NCBI GenBank assembly: GCA_024734555.1
Contig: JANPWX010000172.1
Span: 2,327,524 to 2,391,523 of the forward strand
From: Trochalopteron elliotii
Taxonomy: Eukaryota; Chordata; Aves; Passeriformes; Leiothrichidae
Length of the DNA: 64,000 bases
Reading direction: 5' to 3'
A program made the translations under genes and the position numbers. Below, piece by piece: positions 39,489 through 52,000 of this stretch. Below the pieces are notes generated by a model, which saw only the letters and a list, made by a program, of their open reading frames with translations, did no database searches and was not told where the DNA came from. The stretch's first letter is position 1. Every line of letters starts with the position of its first letter.

Positions 39489-39566
39489 CTTTTCTACGTT
39501 TTTCCAGGTATCCAGCCTTCAGAACAAACTGAAGATCCTGAGCTGCAACAGGAGGAAACTGGTTCC
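39489..39566 (-). CDS. SKAP2: SKAP2 exon: start of PH domain (AGYLEKRRK strand)
   Basis: This 78-nt exon follows a pyrimidine-rich acceptor (tttctttcag) and ends in AAAAG before gtaaat. It takes one base from the preceding exon, gives 25 full codons beginning NQFPPVAAQDLQFVLK and ending AGYLEKRRK, and leaves one base that makes Asp with the next exon. It corresponds to human residues about 103-128: the short hydrophobic lead and first beta strand of the PH domain, with the basic KRRK patch at the lipid-binding face. The N before QFPP agrees with mouse SKAP2 as I recall it. The upstream junction is unresolved, because the nearest candidate exon (39741-39777) joins one base out of frame. Confidence 0.93.
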
Positions 39567-39740
39567 CTGAAAGAAAAACAAATACTGTAAAGCACTGCTT
39601 TTCAAGAAAACTGCTCTATAGCAATGCTCCTATGAGCATTAATAAAATTACGGATTTTACACTCTCAATATTCAAGAGCTACTGAAAAAAAATTCTAGTA
39701 AATATTATGCCAGATTATTTTAAGTAAATGAAGCATCTAC

Positions 39741-39777
39741 CTATCAATGTCAGAGCTGTTGCTGTTGTCCTCACCAC
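39741..39777 (-). CDS. SKAP2: Possible small SKAP2 exon, one base out of frame
   Basis: A 37-nt segment sits between a strong acceptor (ctattttttccttactcag) and a usable donor (GATAG/gtagat), 174 bp upstream of the PH-start exon. One of its frames reads GGEDNSNSSDIDR, acidic and serine-rich like the human segment ERYDKDDEAPSDG that precedes QFPP. In that frame the next exon would be read one base off and would reach a stop within its length. The only frame that joins the next exon correctly gives a hydrophobic/threonine peptide unlike SKAP2. It may be a 36-nt symmetric exon carrying a one-base insertion, an assembly error, or a chance match. No further exon was found upstream. Confidence 0.45.
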
Positions 39778-40414
39778 CTGAGTAAGGAAAAAATAGCTGC
39801 ATAACAGGGCTTACAAGTCTCAGAAGGAAAAATATGTCATTAAAAAATATGTCATCAAAACACAGCAGCTGTTTCAAACATAGTTGGTAAAGTAAGTTGG
39901 ATAATGAAAGTGCTAAGTTTTCAAACATGCAAATAGGAGAATCATAACCAAGAATCTCAGTTGAACACAACTAAATCAGAAATGAGGTTTTCAATACCAG
40001 CTTCACACCAAAATACCTTGAAACAGCATACAAGGTGAAGACCTATTACACATCAAAAGAAAACATCTTTCTTTATTATACTAAAAAAGAAACCAGATGA
40101 AGAAACAATAAAAGGTGCTGCCTGTTGCTGACAGATTTTGCCTAATTTGCAGTATGACACAAAATTACTGCCTATTAGTGAAAATGGATAAACCAAAGAC
40201 ATTGTACAGAGGTCTACAAAACTGCTGACTTACAGACACTAATTTTAGATACATAGTACAATATGTCTGCATCTGCAAAATGGTGAATATAGCTCATTGT
40301 ATTTTTTCCTTTTTCTCAACTGCTAATTCATAGAAATGTAAGACTGACCAGTCAACCCTGCCTCATCTTAAAATACAACTTTAAATGTTAAAAAGTGTCT
40401 TCCATCTTACAACC

Positions 40415-40458
40415 TTTTCCTCCCAAAACAACCTTTTCTGTTTTCCTCCCAAAACAAC
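40415..40458. repeat. Local 26-bp-period duplication
   Basis: The 18-base word ttttcctcccaaaacaac occurs at 40415-40432 and again at 40441-40458. It looks like a recent tandem duplication by slippage. Confidence 0.85.
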
Positions 40459-41574
40459 AGAATGATGATTTAAACAGAACTCCTAGTATTAAGGACATGT
40501 TAGACGCGTATAATATTTAATATGAATATAAATATCATATCATTTGCTTACCCCAAGCAAAAAAGCAGGACAAAAAGTACTCCTGTGCCTGCGCTGGGTT
40601 TTTTAAGTGCATGTAAACAACATAGTGAAGTTCCTACTACTTATTATCATCAAATATTCATAAGAGTCACTGCAGGTAGGTGGCAGGTTTACAAGGCAGC
40701 CATTATTCATCAGAATGTATGTAATCTCATTACATTCTATCAATACAAACATACAGAAAAGGACTGATACTAGCAGACAAATTCTGTACTAAAAACACCA
40801 TTTTAAATTTCGTAGTTTGGGCAAAAGATCGATGGTCTGACCTTGAACCAAGCACTGTCTCTGAAAGGTGATGTCAATTTCCTGGGTTTTTAGGTTGTTC
40901 CTTAAAAATTGATTTTTTTAAATTCAGTGTTCACAAATGAGTTGCTTTATGGTAGTCTTATTTAAATACAGTTATGACAGGAAAAAGACAAAAAAGAGAT
41001 AGGAAGATGCAGAAAATGATGGTTTTTAAAGCATGAAAATACTCAAAATGAGAAGACATTCTTTAAATAATACAACTGGCTCTTTAGACCACAAAATATT
41101 TTGTTTGACACCAAAAGACAGTAGATAGAATTTTACTTACACTGATATTTCCACTTTATTTTTTAATAAATATTACTTTTTAAAGATCAGGAGTACACTA
41201 ATTTCTATTTTAGCTTATATGGAATTCTGACTATTGTGTTAAAAATACAAGAGCACAATGAACATGCATTTCCTAGTGATGCAGCTGTCCTCCCTTTGCT
41301 TGGTAATATGCAATCATAGCCCAACATTAAACGAGAATTAAACACAAAGACATTGATGGCTGCTATATGAGACGTTTAATAGTTACTTTAAAAGGTGATG
41401 TAATGATGGTATTACAAGTGGGGGAGGTGAAGAGTTTTACAAATATGCATCGTGTGCTGCTTTATGTTGGTCATTGGGAGGCATCAGTGTGCAACACTTA
41501 AAACTCTACCTCATCCAGTAGGGCTCATCTTAGAGCAGTGCAACCCCACAGATGATAAAGATATAAAACCTAGA

Positions 41575-41594
41575 TAAACAAACAAACAAACAAA
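41575..41594. repeat. (AAAC)n microsatellite
   Basis: About five tandem AAAC units (aaacaaacaaacaaacaaaa). Confidence 0.9.
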
Positions 41595-42551
41595 AGCAGC
41601 TCACTCTTAAATGTTACAATTTAAGAATTTCAACCACCACTTAGCTCTAACTTCACCCAATATTGTATCAGTTTGGGGTTTGATGAGGAAGCTTGGCCAG
41701 TGATCATTTAGTGAACAGTCAAATCAAATGGGACAACACAGTCCCAGAGAAGCACATACTTTGGGGACTCCTTAGTGTTGTTATTCTGTCATCTGAACTG
41801 ACGGCTTCACAGAATCAAAATTCCACTCTCAATTTTGCTACTTCTGCTGAGACAAGTCAGGATAAATTTGGTGGAATGTATTTTCTGTAATGACATTTAT
41901 TTTGCACAGGGCACTGAAAGCTTGTGAGGAAAAGAACATCCATGAAAAAAGAGTGTTTCACTGTCTGGTGCCACTGCAGAAAGAAGTCCTCCTCCCACCC
42001 TTAACCTGTAGAGAAGCCAGTTTCTTCTATTCCTCAAAGCAACTGAGGCAGTAACTCCAAAAAAACAAACTGCAGCTGGTCAGCCCCACTGCCACTCACA
42101 ATCTGTAAGTAGCTGACGCAGAAACAGATCATATGCATGTTATTATCCTTCTGTCAGAGAAGACTGGGAACCAAAAAATATGATGGAACTTTAGTTGAAG
42201 GGTAGTAGAAACAGACCCAATTGTAATATCCCATGACACATACAGCTGTACAAGAAAGAAAAAGCATAAATCTGGTTAAATTCCTTCTTTCATTGCCCTG
42301 TACCTTCAGAAGGAAGCAGAGGGAGAATAAGTAGTATGAAAAGCACAAAGGAAAGAGAAAGAACCACCTCCTCCCAGATTCTCATGAACCACAGGTGTTG
42401 TGCATATGTGGCAGGAAGAAGGCACAAACACGGATATACCATTGTCCCAGTACTACCACAAAAACAACAGGGGTAGGAAAGAGAAGAGAGTCAGTCACAT
42501 CTTCCTTACAGTTACTGCTGAGATTCTGCATGAGAAACTTCTAAGTTGTAT

Positions 42552-42571
42552 TATCTATCTATCTATCTATC
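42552..42571. repeat. (TATC)5 microsatellite
   Basis: Five perfect TATC units in intron sequence. Confidence 0.95.
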
Positions 42572-44903
42572 CTTCTTCCATTTTTTTCATTTCTCTATTG
42601 TCGTGTCCACATCTCAAACAGGATTTAGAGTGAACTGCAACCACTAGATGTGGGAACTCCCAGCAGAAAGTGTGGAATTTACATAACGAGTTGGTTTTTG
42701 CAGTTGCTTTCAATCAGAATATTGCTTCCCCATTCATTTGAAATACATCAGGCTTGACAGAAATCTCATTAAAAAGTATCACTAAAGCAGTGCTTCGTTA
42801 TAGCAAAGTAGCATTCGCTCACATTACACCAGCAGCTGAGATCAGAAGTTCATTAGTTGACTAGAGCATGAGACTATGAATAAGACAGCTCCTTCTGCAA
42901 AGAATCTAAGACAGAGGAATCCTGCCAAGAAAGAAGGCATTACCATGTATTTTAAGTAAAGAACCGTAAAGCCAATTAAGCCATATGCTTCAAATCATAT
43001 ACTCCTTTAGAGCTCAGAATTTCCCATGTTATACTCCCATGCATGCCCCAAGATGTCTTCCCATCAAGGAGAATTTTCTCCTTCCCTCATGGATGCAGGT
43101 GAAATGGCCTGAATTCCAGTTACCTGTAATTTCACTGGAGACTGTCCACTGTAAGAAATTAAGTGTGGAGATGCAAGAAGCTTGCTTTCTAGGGATGCAG
43201 ATAGCACCTACTGGTACTGCCTTTCTTGGGTGTCTCAATGCCTGTTCATAAGAAACTTATGGACAAGCCCACTACAAGAACAGAGCAAAACTTCTCTCTC
43301 AAAATGAGACCACCAGAGATCACCATGCCTTCCTAGCACTGTGTGGTGTTTCCAGATATGATGAAATGATTTTGAAATAAAGATGCTAGAAGGATCATAG
43401 CCTTCCCTGGTTTTGCCTTTGGTACACTGTAGTTTTTTAACCCAATTTTAAACACCCAAGAGAAAAGTGGCATTATGAGTAAGAAATGCTCTGTGGCTTG
43501 CAGCTGTGTGGGTTTATATGTAGAAAAAGGCACAATGATTGCTTTTGTTCACTCCTCCAGACTTTATTTCTGCTATGTCATTGTCCCGACAGTGGTGGGC
43601 AAGCACAGAGTTGTGGATATATATAAAAAGGTCTCATTTCCATTCCAAAGTTTCTACCTCATAAATAACGTCTTGAACTTTATTATTTTGATGTGAAGAC
43701 CAGTTCAAATTTATCCAATATTTAGGGAGATGATAATCCTACATACCCAATACATGGCATAAAATAAGGGAGGTCCATCTGCTTAATGTTACAGGTTTCC
43801 TTCATTCTTGACCACCCACTCACAAAAGAATCTCCCACAATAATTTCTCTTCCTATCTCTTCCCTATTGGTGGGAATTACTCCAATGTACTCCAAAATAA
43901 AATCAGCAAGTTATACTCCACATGCATATTTTCAGACTAATGTGTACAAAAGCCATCAAAGACCACATCAAAATATTTATGAGGCCTAAACCTTCATCTT
44001 AGAGAAAAGTAAATTATATGTATAATGCACTGGGCTCTTCCTCTTGGTTCTAGGCACTCTTGTGCCAAGTGAGCAGCTGGCAGTTATTATAATACTATTG
44101 CTGCCAGGCTGAAAATTCCTCCAGTGAAAAGAAAGTGAAATGCTCTCACTCAAGCATAAAGCCAGCTTTACCAGTCATGCTTTGACTTCAGAAAAGCATT
44201 AATGTTATTAACATGGGTATATAAATGCATAGGTTCCACTGCACAACTCCCACAAACACAGAATATCTTGTGATTCAGAAAGATCTCAAAACCATAGCTT
44301 ATGGCACAACTACAATTTTTGCTGCTTGGTAATCAAACAGGCAAAAACAGCCTGAATGATTTAATTTTTCACCTTACTGCAACAGTGAATTTGGTCCATT
44401 ACATAAAAACAAGTTTCATCAGTGTCACTTCACAGCATGAAATTCAGTCCTTGTGCCTGGAATTCTGATTTTTGGAGGATCTAAAGATGTAAGAATTTCA
44501 TCCTGTATACAAAATAAATAAAACAAAGCCAGACTCTATTATTCTGCACTGTTTACCAATAGGATTTTTTTTTTTTTACTTCTGCAATGTGTGCTAAGGG
44601 ATACATAAAGCAAGAAATAATCAGAGGTCAATGCATTCTAAAGAGGTGCTTAGCATGCTTATGGGAAGTTAAACAGGCGAAGTGGAGATAAGTGTAATTC
44701 GGTAACAGCTAAGTGGTTGATTACAGCTTGCTTTCCTAGTAGAGGACCAGAGGTTTAACCATTATAATGGTAGTGTTGTCTTGCTCCAATAAGAATAATT
44801 CACTGTTCTTCATTCCTTGTAAAAGAAAACTGAGAGGAAAAAATACATTAGTCTGATTATATGGAGAAAACAGCGATCACTATTTCTTTATCCTCTTCTA
44901 ACT

Positions 44904-44926
44904 AAAAAAAAAAAAAAAAAAAAAAA
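44904..44926. repeat. A23 homopolymer
   Basis: A run of 23 A on the plus strand, some 20 bases outside the low-coordinate end of the CR1 reverse-transcriptase fragment. It is on the opposite strand to the CR1 sense direction, so it is not that element's tail. Confidence 0.9.
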
Positions 44927-44944
44927 TTACAATTATTAAGAATT

Positions 44945-46072
44945 ATTTTTCCAGCTTCTTTTTTTTTGCACTGAAGACCCTTAGTATCATCTGAGAACTT
45001 ACTGAGTGTGCACTTGATTCCCTCACCCAAATCATTGATAAAGATATTAGACAGAACCAGTCCCAGCCCCGACACAACTGTATGTAACTCCATTCACCAC
45101 CACTCTCCGAGCCCAGCCAGTATTTTATCTAGTGAAGAGTTCACTGGTACAAGCCACAGGCTGCCAGTTGCTCCAGAATGTCCAGGAGACAGTATCAAAG
45201 GCTTTAAAATCCAAGGAGAAAACCTCCACAGCCTTTCCCTCATTTCCTAGGTGGGTACCTGGTCATAAAAGGAGATCAGGCTGGTCAAGCAGGACCTGCC
45301 TTTCCCACACCTGATCCCCTGGCTGTCCTGTATGTGCTGCATGATGGCACTCAGGATGATGTGTTCCATAACTTTCCTCAGCAGGTCAGTCTGACAGGCT
45401 TGGGAGTTCTCTGGATCCTCCTTCCAGCTCTTCTTGTGAATGTGTGTCACACTAGCCAACCTTCAGTCACTTGAGACCTCCCCAGTGAGCCAGGACTGAT
45501 AAAAAATGATGGAGTGACTTGATGAGCTCTTCTGCCAGCTCCCTCAGTACCCTTGGATGAATCCATCTGGTCCCATAGACTTGCAAATGTCTAAGTGGCA
45601 CAGCAGGTCACTAAGTACTTCCTCCTGGATTTCAGGGGTCTCTTCTGCTCCCTGTCCCTGTCACCAGCTCACAGCCTAGTTGCCCTGAGGATATTTGGTC
45701 TTTCTGTTGAAGACTGAGGCAAAGAAGGCATAAAGTACCTCAGTCTTTTCCTCATCCTTGATAACAACATTCCCCCTCTGATCCTAATAAAGGATGGAGA
45801 TTCTCCTCGGTTCTCTTTTTGTTGTTAACATATTTATAAAAACACTTTTTCAATCCTTTACAGTAGTGGACAAATTAAGTTTTTCCCTTTCTAATTTTCT
45901 CTCTACATGATTTAAGAACATACTTGTACACTTCCTGAGTTGCCTGCCTCTTCTTTCAAAAGTCATAAACTCTTTTTTTCCCAGAGTTCCAGCAAAAGGT
46001 CCCTGTTCAGCCAGGCTGGTCTTCTTCCCCACCAGCTCATCTTTTGGCACAAAGGGACAGCCTGCTCCTGCA
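44945..46072 (-). mobile_element. CR1-type LINE, degenerate ORF2 reverse-transcriptase segment
   Basis: On the minus strand, broken frames resemble CR1 ORF2. They run from a lysine/arginine-rich region before the polymerase (about 45850-46050), through segments like GRSCLTSLISFYDQ (about 45250-45460), to NIFINDLGEGIKCTLSKF and the catalytic-type motif FSDD at 44986-44997, where the usual form is FADD. Stops and frame changes separate these parts, so no enzyme can be made. The copy lacks the 5' end and everything beyond the catalytic motif, including the CR1 3' end. An A23 run (44904-44926, plus strand) lies just beyond its truncated end. This is an old retrotransposon relic inside an intron. 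Confidence 0.9.
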
Positions 46073-49000
46073 GGAAATGCAGCAAATAAGTGGTTTTGTC
46101 CTCAAGCACAGGACTTTTATGCTATCTCTTGGGCTGCAATTCAAAATTGGCAGAGATATTCTGAAAATATTTGTGTTAAAGTTGAGCAAAGAAAGAGTAA
46201 TGTTTCTAGCACCACAAAAAAGTAATTTTATCTTCTTTTCCTCCCTCCTACCCCCCTTCTCACACATTTCTTCCAAGATTCTTCATATCTCTCCATTTTG
46301 TTTTGATCTGGAAATACAGCATTTACCCATTTTTAATAGCTACTGCAGAAGGATTCAATTATCTTCGAATCTGTACATAGCAATACACTGGAGTCACATC
46401 TGTTGCACAAGCACTGTGAATCTAGGCTAAAGAGGAGGTGGTTTGTTTTCATATGCATTATCTTCTCCCTACATTTATGGGTTTTTTATTAAAGAGAAGA
46501 TTATTGTATACTGCATTTGAAAAAAAAATCCCACTTCTTAGAGGCTTCTAATTAAAGAAAAGTTATCAGTAGGAAGATCACATAGAATGTCATCAGTTGC
46601 ATTAACTGTCTAGAACACTTTCACAAAGAGTACTAACTGCATTTTGCAAGTGTAGAAGCCTGCTAGCTCTGAATTAGTTTACCATGCAAGAATCAAAAGA
46701 TAAATGTTAAAGAAAACGCATTTCATTCCTGGAATAAATGTAATAAAAATGTTTAGCTTTTAAAAGATTGGTTCACAAAAAGTCAGCATTTTGGTCTTCA
46801 AAGTGTTTGCTCCAAAGGCTGCCTAGTCTGTGAAGTTTTGCTGTGGAGCCTCCCTAGCATTACCCATTGTGGTTTCTAACAGTTCACAATAATTTTCACA
46901 GAATAACTTGCCTCCATATATTCCTCTAAGAAGAGCCAGTGGTGTATTTTAATAAAGAATACTTAAAGCGCTGTCATCTGTTTCTAGTTTTAATTCTTGC
47001 TAATTTGGGATATGAAGTTTGCGCTACAAACATTAATACCACACTCTCAGAGACTTAAACACTGAGTATTTCTTACGGACTTGTCCCTTAGAAGGACAGT
47101 GGCACAAGCCCTTCCCTTCCCTTGCTTCCTGTAAGCAGTGGAGAAGGCAGAGGGCCAGGCAGCCTAAAAACCACTGCAATGGATTCTTTACAGAAACTAA
47201 ATCCAGTTCTTTAAAGCAGTTAGTATGAGATCACTTTTAGTCATTTCTATTTAGCCCCTAAACTGTGTGTTTAGTTATTTTAAATTTTAAAAACCTTACA
47301 TTCGTGGCTTTTCAATCCTCATCTGTTTTCTGAGCAAAGTTTCTTTAGCAGTTGTAGCATTTCATTTGACAAAAGAATTTCCTTTTTTCTTATAACAAAT
47401 TACAGGAGTCAGCTAGTTTGACTCCACTCATTAGGATCCACAGCCAAATGGAATTATCCTGAATTACATACTCCTCATCCAAAGTTAACTATGAATTTGT
47501 AAACTAATATTGTCCTGGATTTGTGCATTCCTTTGATGGTTTTTGAATTGCTTCTAAAACACCCACTGTTACATTTTCACAGCATCTTAACGTACAGAGG
47601 AGTTCATGGCTTTCACCTCTTGATCCAGATTTAACTTACACACAGGTACTTATTAAAATTTCACAAATTACACCCATGGCACATGGAGGGGCTGGGGAGG
47701 GAAGAGAGGGGCATGGGGAGCTGTGCATGTGAATTTTAAAAAATATTTTTTTTCTGCTGTGAGCAGCCATTATCCTACAGCATTAGAAAAGGGGCCACTG
47801 AACACTTCACCAAAGCAGCCTTCCCAGTTTTGCTGTTTCTCAAAAGATTCTGAGGCAAGAAAGAAAGATACAGCAGCAAAGAAAAGGTCTCTTGTACAAG
47901 GTCTCCCACTCATATCACTGTAATGCAAGGCACACAAAAATGTTGTAAGGCATGCAAAAGTTTTGTTTAAAAAAATCACTAAGGTTTACTAAATCATTTC
48001 AGCATAAGACAGGTTTCAGTCATCCAGAGGCCCACATTACAGCTACCAGAAAAGTGTATCAGCGGTAGAGATTGGCAATACAAATTCTGCCAGTGCAACA
48101 GCTTCAAACTTTGTTATGAGAGATAAAGTAGGCAGGAAAACACAGAGATAAAAACAATGCTGTGCAGACAGAACCAAGTCAAAACAGACCATCATGGATC
48201 AATTAGAGGCACTGGGAATTCTCATGAAATTATGCAGGCAAGCTGAAATTTCCCAGCGTTGTCTCACAGACAAGCACACACATCCAATTTTGATTAGAAA
48301 CCCTAAGTAAAGACTCAGAATATCTACATGATAGTTTGAACCACAGAAGGTGCTGTTAGCTAATCAGAGAAAATTAAAAGGCCAGGAATAAAGAGTTTAC
48401 AGCTGGAATATGACCAGCATGATGTCAAATTGCATATGGATACCATCTTTAAGCATACCATGATTCCTGTATTCCCAGATGGCTAACAGGAAGAGAGTCC
48501 TACAGGCTTATGAAACAGCAAGTTAAAAGCTATCATTTAATACCTCCAGGTGAAAAATACAATTTTCAGCTTAACATCTAAAACACCTGGAAGAGGTAAT
48601 ACGACAACTGTACTCTCCAATTTACTACTATTTTTAAATAGCCACCTGGTACACATAAGAATCCCTTGGAAATACCCATATATTACAGTACATTAAGAAA
48701 AACTTGGGGTAATTAGAACTAGAAGTTCCTTATTACTTTTCTTATTTTGTCATGTTTTTAATTAGTACTTTTGGAGGGCCTAAAATTCCATCATCAAGCA
48801 ACTGGCCCTTTTATTTCAATAAGTCTACACTGAGACCACTGATAACTATTTAACTGAATACAAGAATAACTTAATATGTTTTGGCAGGAAAACTGCCAAA
48901 TGTCCCTTACTGCAAAGCTAAACAATGAACTTTAAAATTATATTTCAAAATTAGTAATACACCTTCTTTTATTTTCAATGTCCTAGCAATCCAACTATTA

Positions 49001-52000
49001 ATTACTAAACAATATTTTGACAGATCTTGTAAAGCCCACTACAATATCAACTCTGTGAACTCTTATCCAAATTTTGGCAATACCATGCGAGTTCAATTTT
49101 CCACGAATCACACATTCATTAAACAAAAAGCATATAAATTTTCTTCCTCTTAATTTTATATTTTCCCAAGTTTTTTGCCCTGTCTCTTCTCCTGAGTAAG
49201 TTCTAGTGCATAGACATTCTTTTCTAAATTGTTCTGTTTCTAGAAGTTAGTTTAAGTCCCCCTTAAAAAGTCTTAATGAAAAAAAAAGGAAACAGAAGGG
49301 GGGAAAACCAAAACAGTACAGTTTGAGAAGTGCCAAATTTAGCTGAAGAGAAAAATCTTCCAATGTGAATTTCATTCTGTGAGAGGGATATTTTAGCAGG
49401 GGAACCTTTTAAGTCATGTTCTGATCAGAAGCATAACACACCATAAATACAATAAGCAAAACCCAAGAAATCCTGAGAAACAAGGAAATTCTCAGACTGC
49501 CACGAAAAACCAACAAAAACCTCAATGTAAATTGCATGAAGTTTTATATATGGAAGTCATTTATGCCAACTGGCAGCCCTCTTGGATTAGCTGTGTAGTC
49601 TGCAAAGTTCCAACTGTTCTGACTCTTCGCCAAAGGCTTGGCCTGTTAAACTTCTGAAAGGAAACATACATACACACTTTGTGCATTTTAAATGCTCCAA
49701 CAGCTCATATCCTTGATCAGAAAAAGTTTTTAACATTACTGGTTGGAGCAGAAAAATCTTTCATCTGTATGAAGGAAAAGATTCAAATTCCTACTGTCAG
49801 CTAAAAACACATCTTTAAAACTGGCAGTTGCAGATTCCAATGAAGAAAACCTAAGTCAGTTTTCAATTTCATTTTATGTATTTCTGCAAACACAAAATGA
49901 TTTGAATGTTCTGCCTCATTGCTTCATTTTTGATCTATTTCTTCTACTACTGATAATTTAAGTAAAAAGCTATACTCAGTGATCAGTGAACTATCACACT
50001 CAAAGCTCCTCTGCATTTGAAAGCTAATTTGGTTTAAGATGGAGGTATGACTTTACACTTTACACATGCAGTCTGCATGTAAAGGCAAGCCTTTTTAAAA
50101 TAATAACAGAATAAGAAAGTCTCATATAAGTCTTTCAAGTTTTCCTTACTGTAGTACACAAAATGCATATCAAATATAATTCAGTATGTAGAAGTGGGAA
50201 GTTCTAGTAGAATTACAGTCTCTTGCAATGATAACATTGCACTTAGAAAAATCAATCTACAGAGCAAGACCATGATAAAAATTAAAGGCAAGGAAATCAA
50301 AAGTGACTTATACAGTGCCTTTATTTCCAAGTACTCTGAAAGAGGTAATAAAGAGGTAATAAAAATCCAAAGGTTTTATGGTTCAAAAAACACATCACTG
50401 TTTTCAAACCTCCTCTGCTACCACAAAGACAAAATACTCTCCTGTTCTGCTGTAATTGCATGGGACTTAACTGAAAAGAACAAGGGAAACACTGTAAGAA
50501 GCCAGCAGAGCACACTGCGGGAAGCCAGCAGAACACTCCTGAAAGCTTTCCAGATGTAAACTTCAGTTGCCATTCACCTTGGATTATACTGAGAACGACA
50601 GGAAGGACCACCTTCCAATATCAACTCTCAGGTTTTCTGAATGACTGCACTAATATTTTCCAGTCCATTTGAAGGCTCCAGAAAAACAAAACATACACTT
50701 GAAGACACAAGCAACAAGAACTCTGGCAGAAGCTGTTTGTCTCTGAACAAGGGAGATAAGAGCTGACCGACTGTTCCAATTCTCCCCTAAGTCCCATTTG
50801 TTACATCTAGTCAATGGAAATATCCATTCTAATTTTTCAATGATCTAAGTGACAGCAAGCTACGTAATGCTTCTCAGATGACCCTTGCAGTCCTTGCTGG
50901 CTTTAGCATCGAAAAAAATACCTGAAATCACATTCTTTATTTACAGTTAGAAACAATTATTTTTACTTGGAAACTATGTATGGGATTGAAATCCAAAAAT
51001 GAAAGAGGATCACTTATAAGACTGGCAAGATGCCAGTTCATCTTTTCCTACAGTAAGCACATACAGGTTTCCTTCGGCATCTGCCATGGGAAATCCCAAA
51101 AGTTAAGGGACTGGAAGTTTATAAATCACAGATCCTATCATATGCTGCAACAGGGGTCACAATTTGGGAAAAGAGAGAATCAAGAGAAGAGCTGTGATTG
51201 AATTCTGTGATACCTGTTTAAGAGGAAAAAGATGACACATCCAGAGAAATGGGTATATTTTACGACTTAAGACGTTTACAATGATGAAGTAGATGGATAA
51301 ATGTCAGTGGGATTTTTTTCCAAATTCATTGAACTTTCATTTTTTGTCTCTTGATTCTCACACCACACCTGAGTTTTCCTTTAGCCTATCTCTTCAAATA
51401 AATCTAATCAAAGATTAGAAAGACAAACCACCCAGTGACTACAACCACTGTTGAAACTTGAACCAGTTATAACATTAATGGTGTATGAATTAACTGAACC
51501 TGATAACAGAGTAGCATTGCTTGATCAAGTGACAGTACTCAGTGATAGCATTACAGTCTGTGGACATCAGTGGGACAGGATTTGCAGCCAACATAATAAC
51601 TTTTATCTGATAAACTAGCAGCACTGGAAAAAAGCCAGACAAGCCTTTATACAAGCAAAAGAACCCATTTATAGAAAAATTTCTCAGTTATTTTCACTTT
51701 ATACCAACTGCCTAATGCACATCATTTCTCTACCAACCTGGCATAATGGAACTTGTGAACATGCACAGTATCACTCAAAGATTGCCCTCAAAACAAAGAA
51801 TTCAAACCTGCAAAGATTTGTTTTAAACTAATATACAGCATTTTCTTCTAATTTAAAAATGTGTTAATTCAGTTCTCTTTAAAAGAGCACAAAAATAATT
51901 GTGTCAAAGCTGTAAAGTGGTATTACCAAATTTCAATGGAGTAAATATTAAAGTTGATCTATGAACACACACAAAAAAAAGCAAATGGAACTTTTAATGG

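Noticed and set aside
3228..39566. Assignment of the gene to the paralogue SKAP1
   Set aside because: The PH residues ([35 protein letters not shown]) and SH3 start ([14 protein letters not shown]) agree much better with SKAP2; SKAP1 differs at many of these positions.
45008..45314. Plus-strand open frames with a proline/serine-rich start
   Set aside because: They are antisense shadows of the CR1 reverse-transcriptase relic on the minus strand.
44945..46072. Endogenous retrovirus pol as an explanation for the FSDD motif
   Set aside because: The motif is of the FADD class of CR1-type non-LTR elements, the flanking words fit CR1 ORF2, and no LTR, gag or env traces are nearby.
50499..50540. 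Direct repeat aagccagcagagcac/aagccagcagaacac
   Set aside because: It is a short two-copy local duplication with no further structure.
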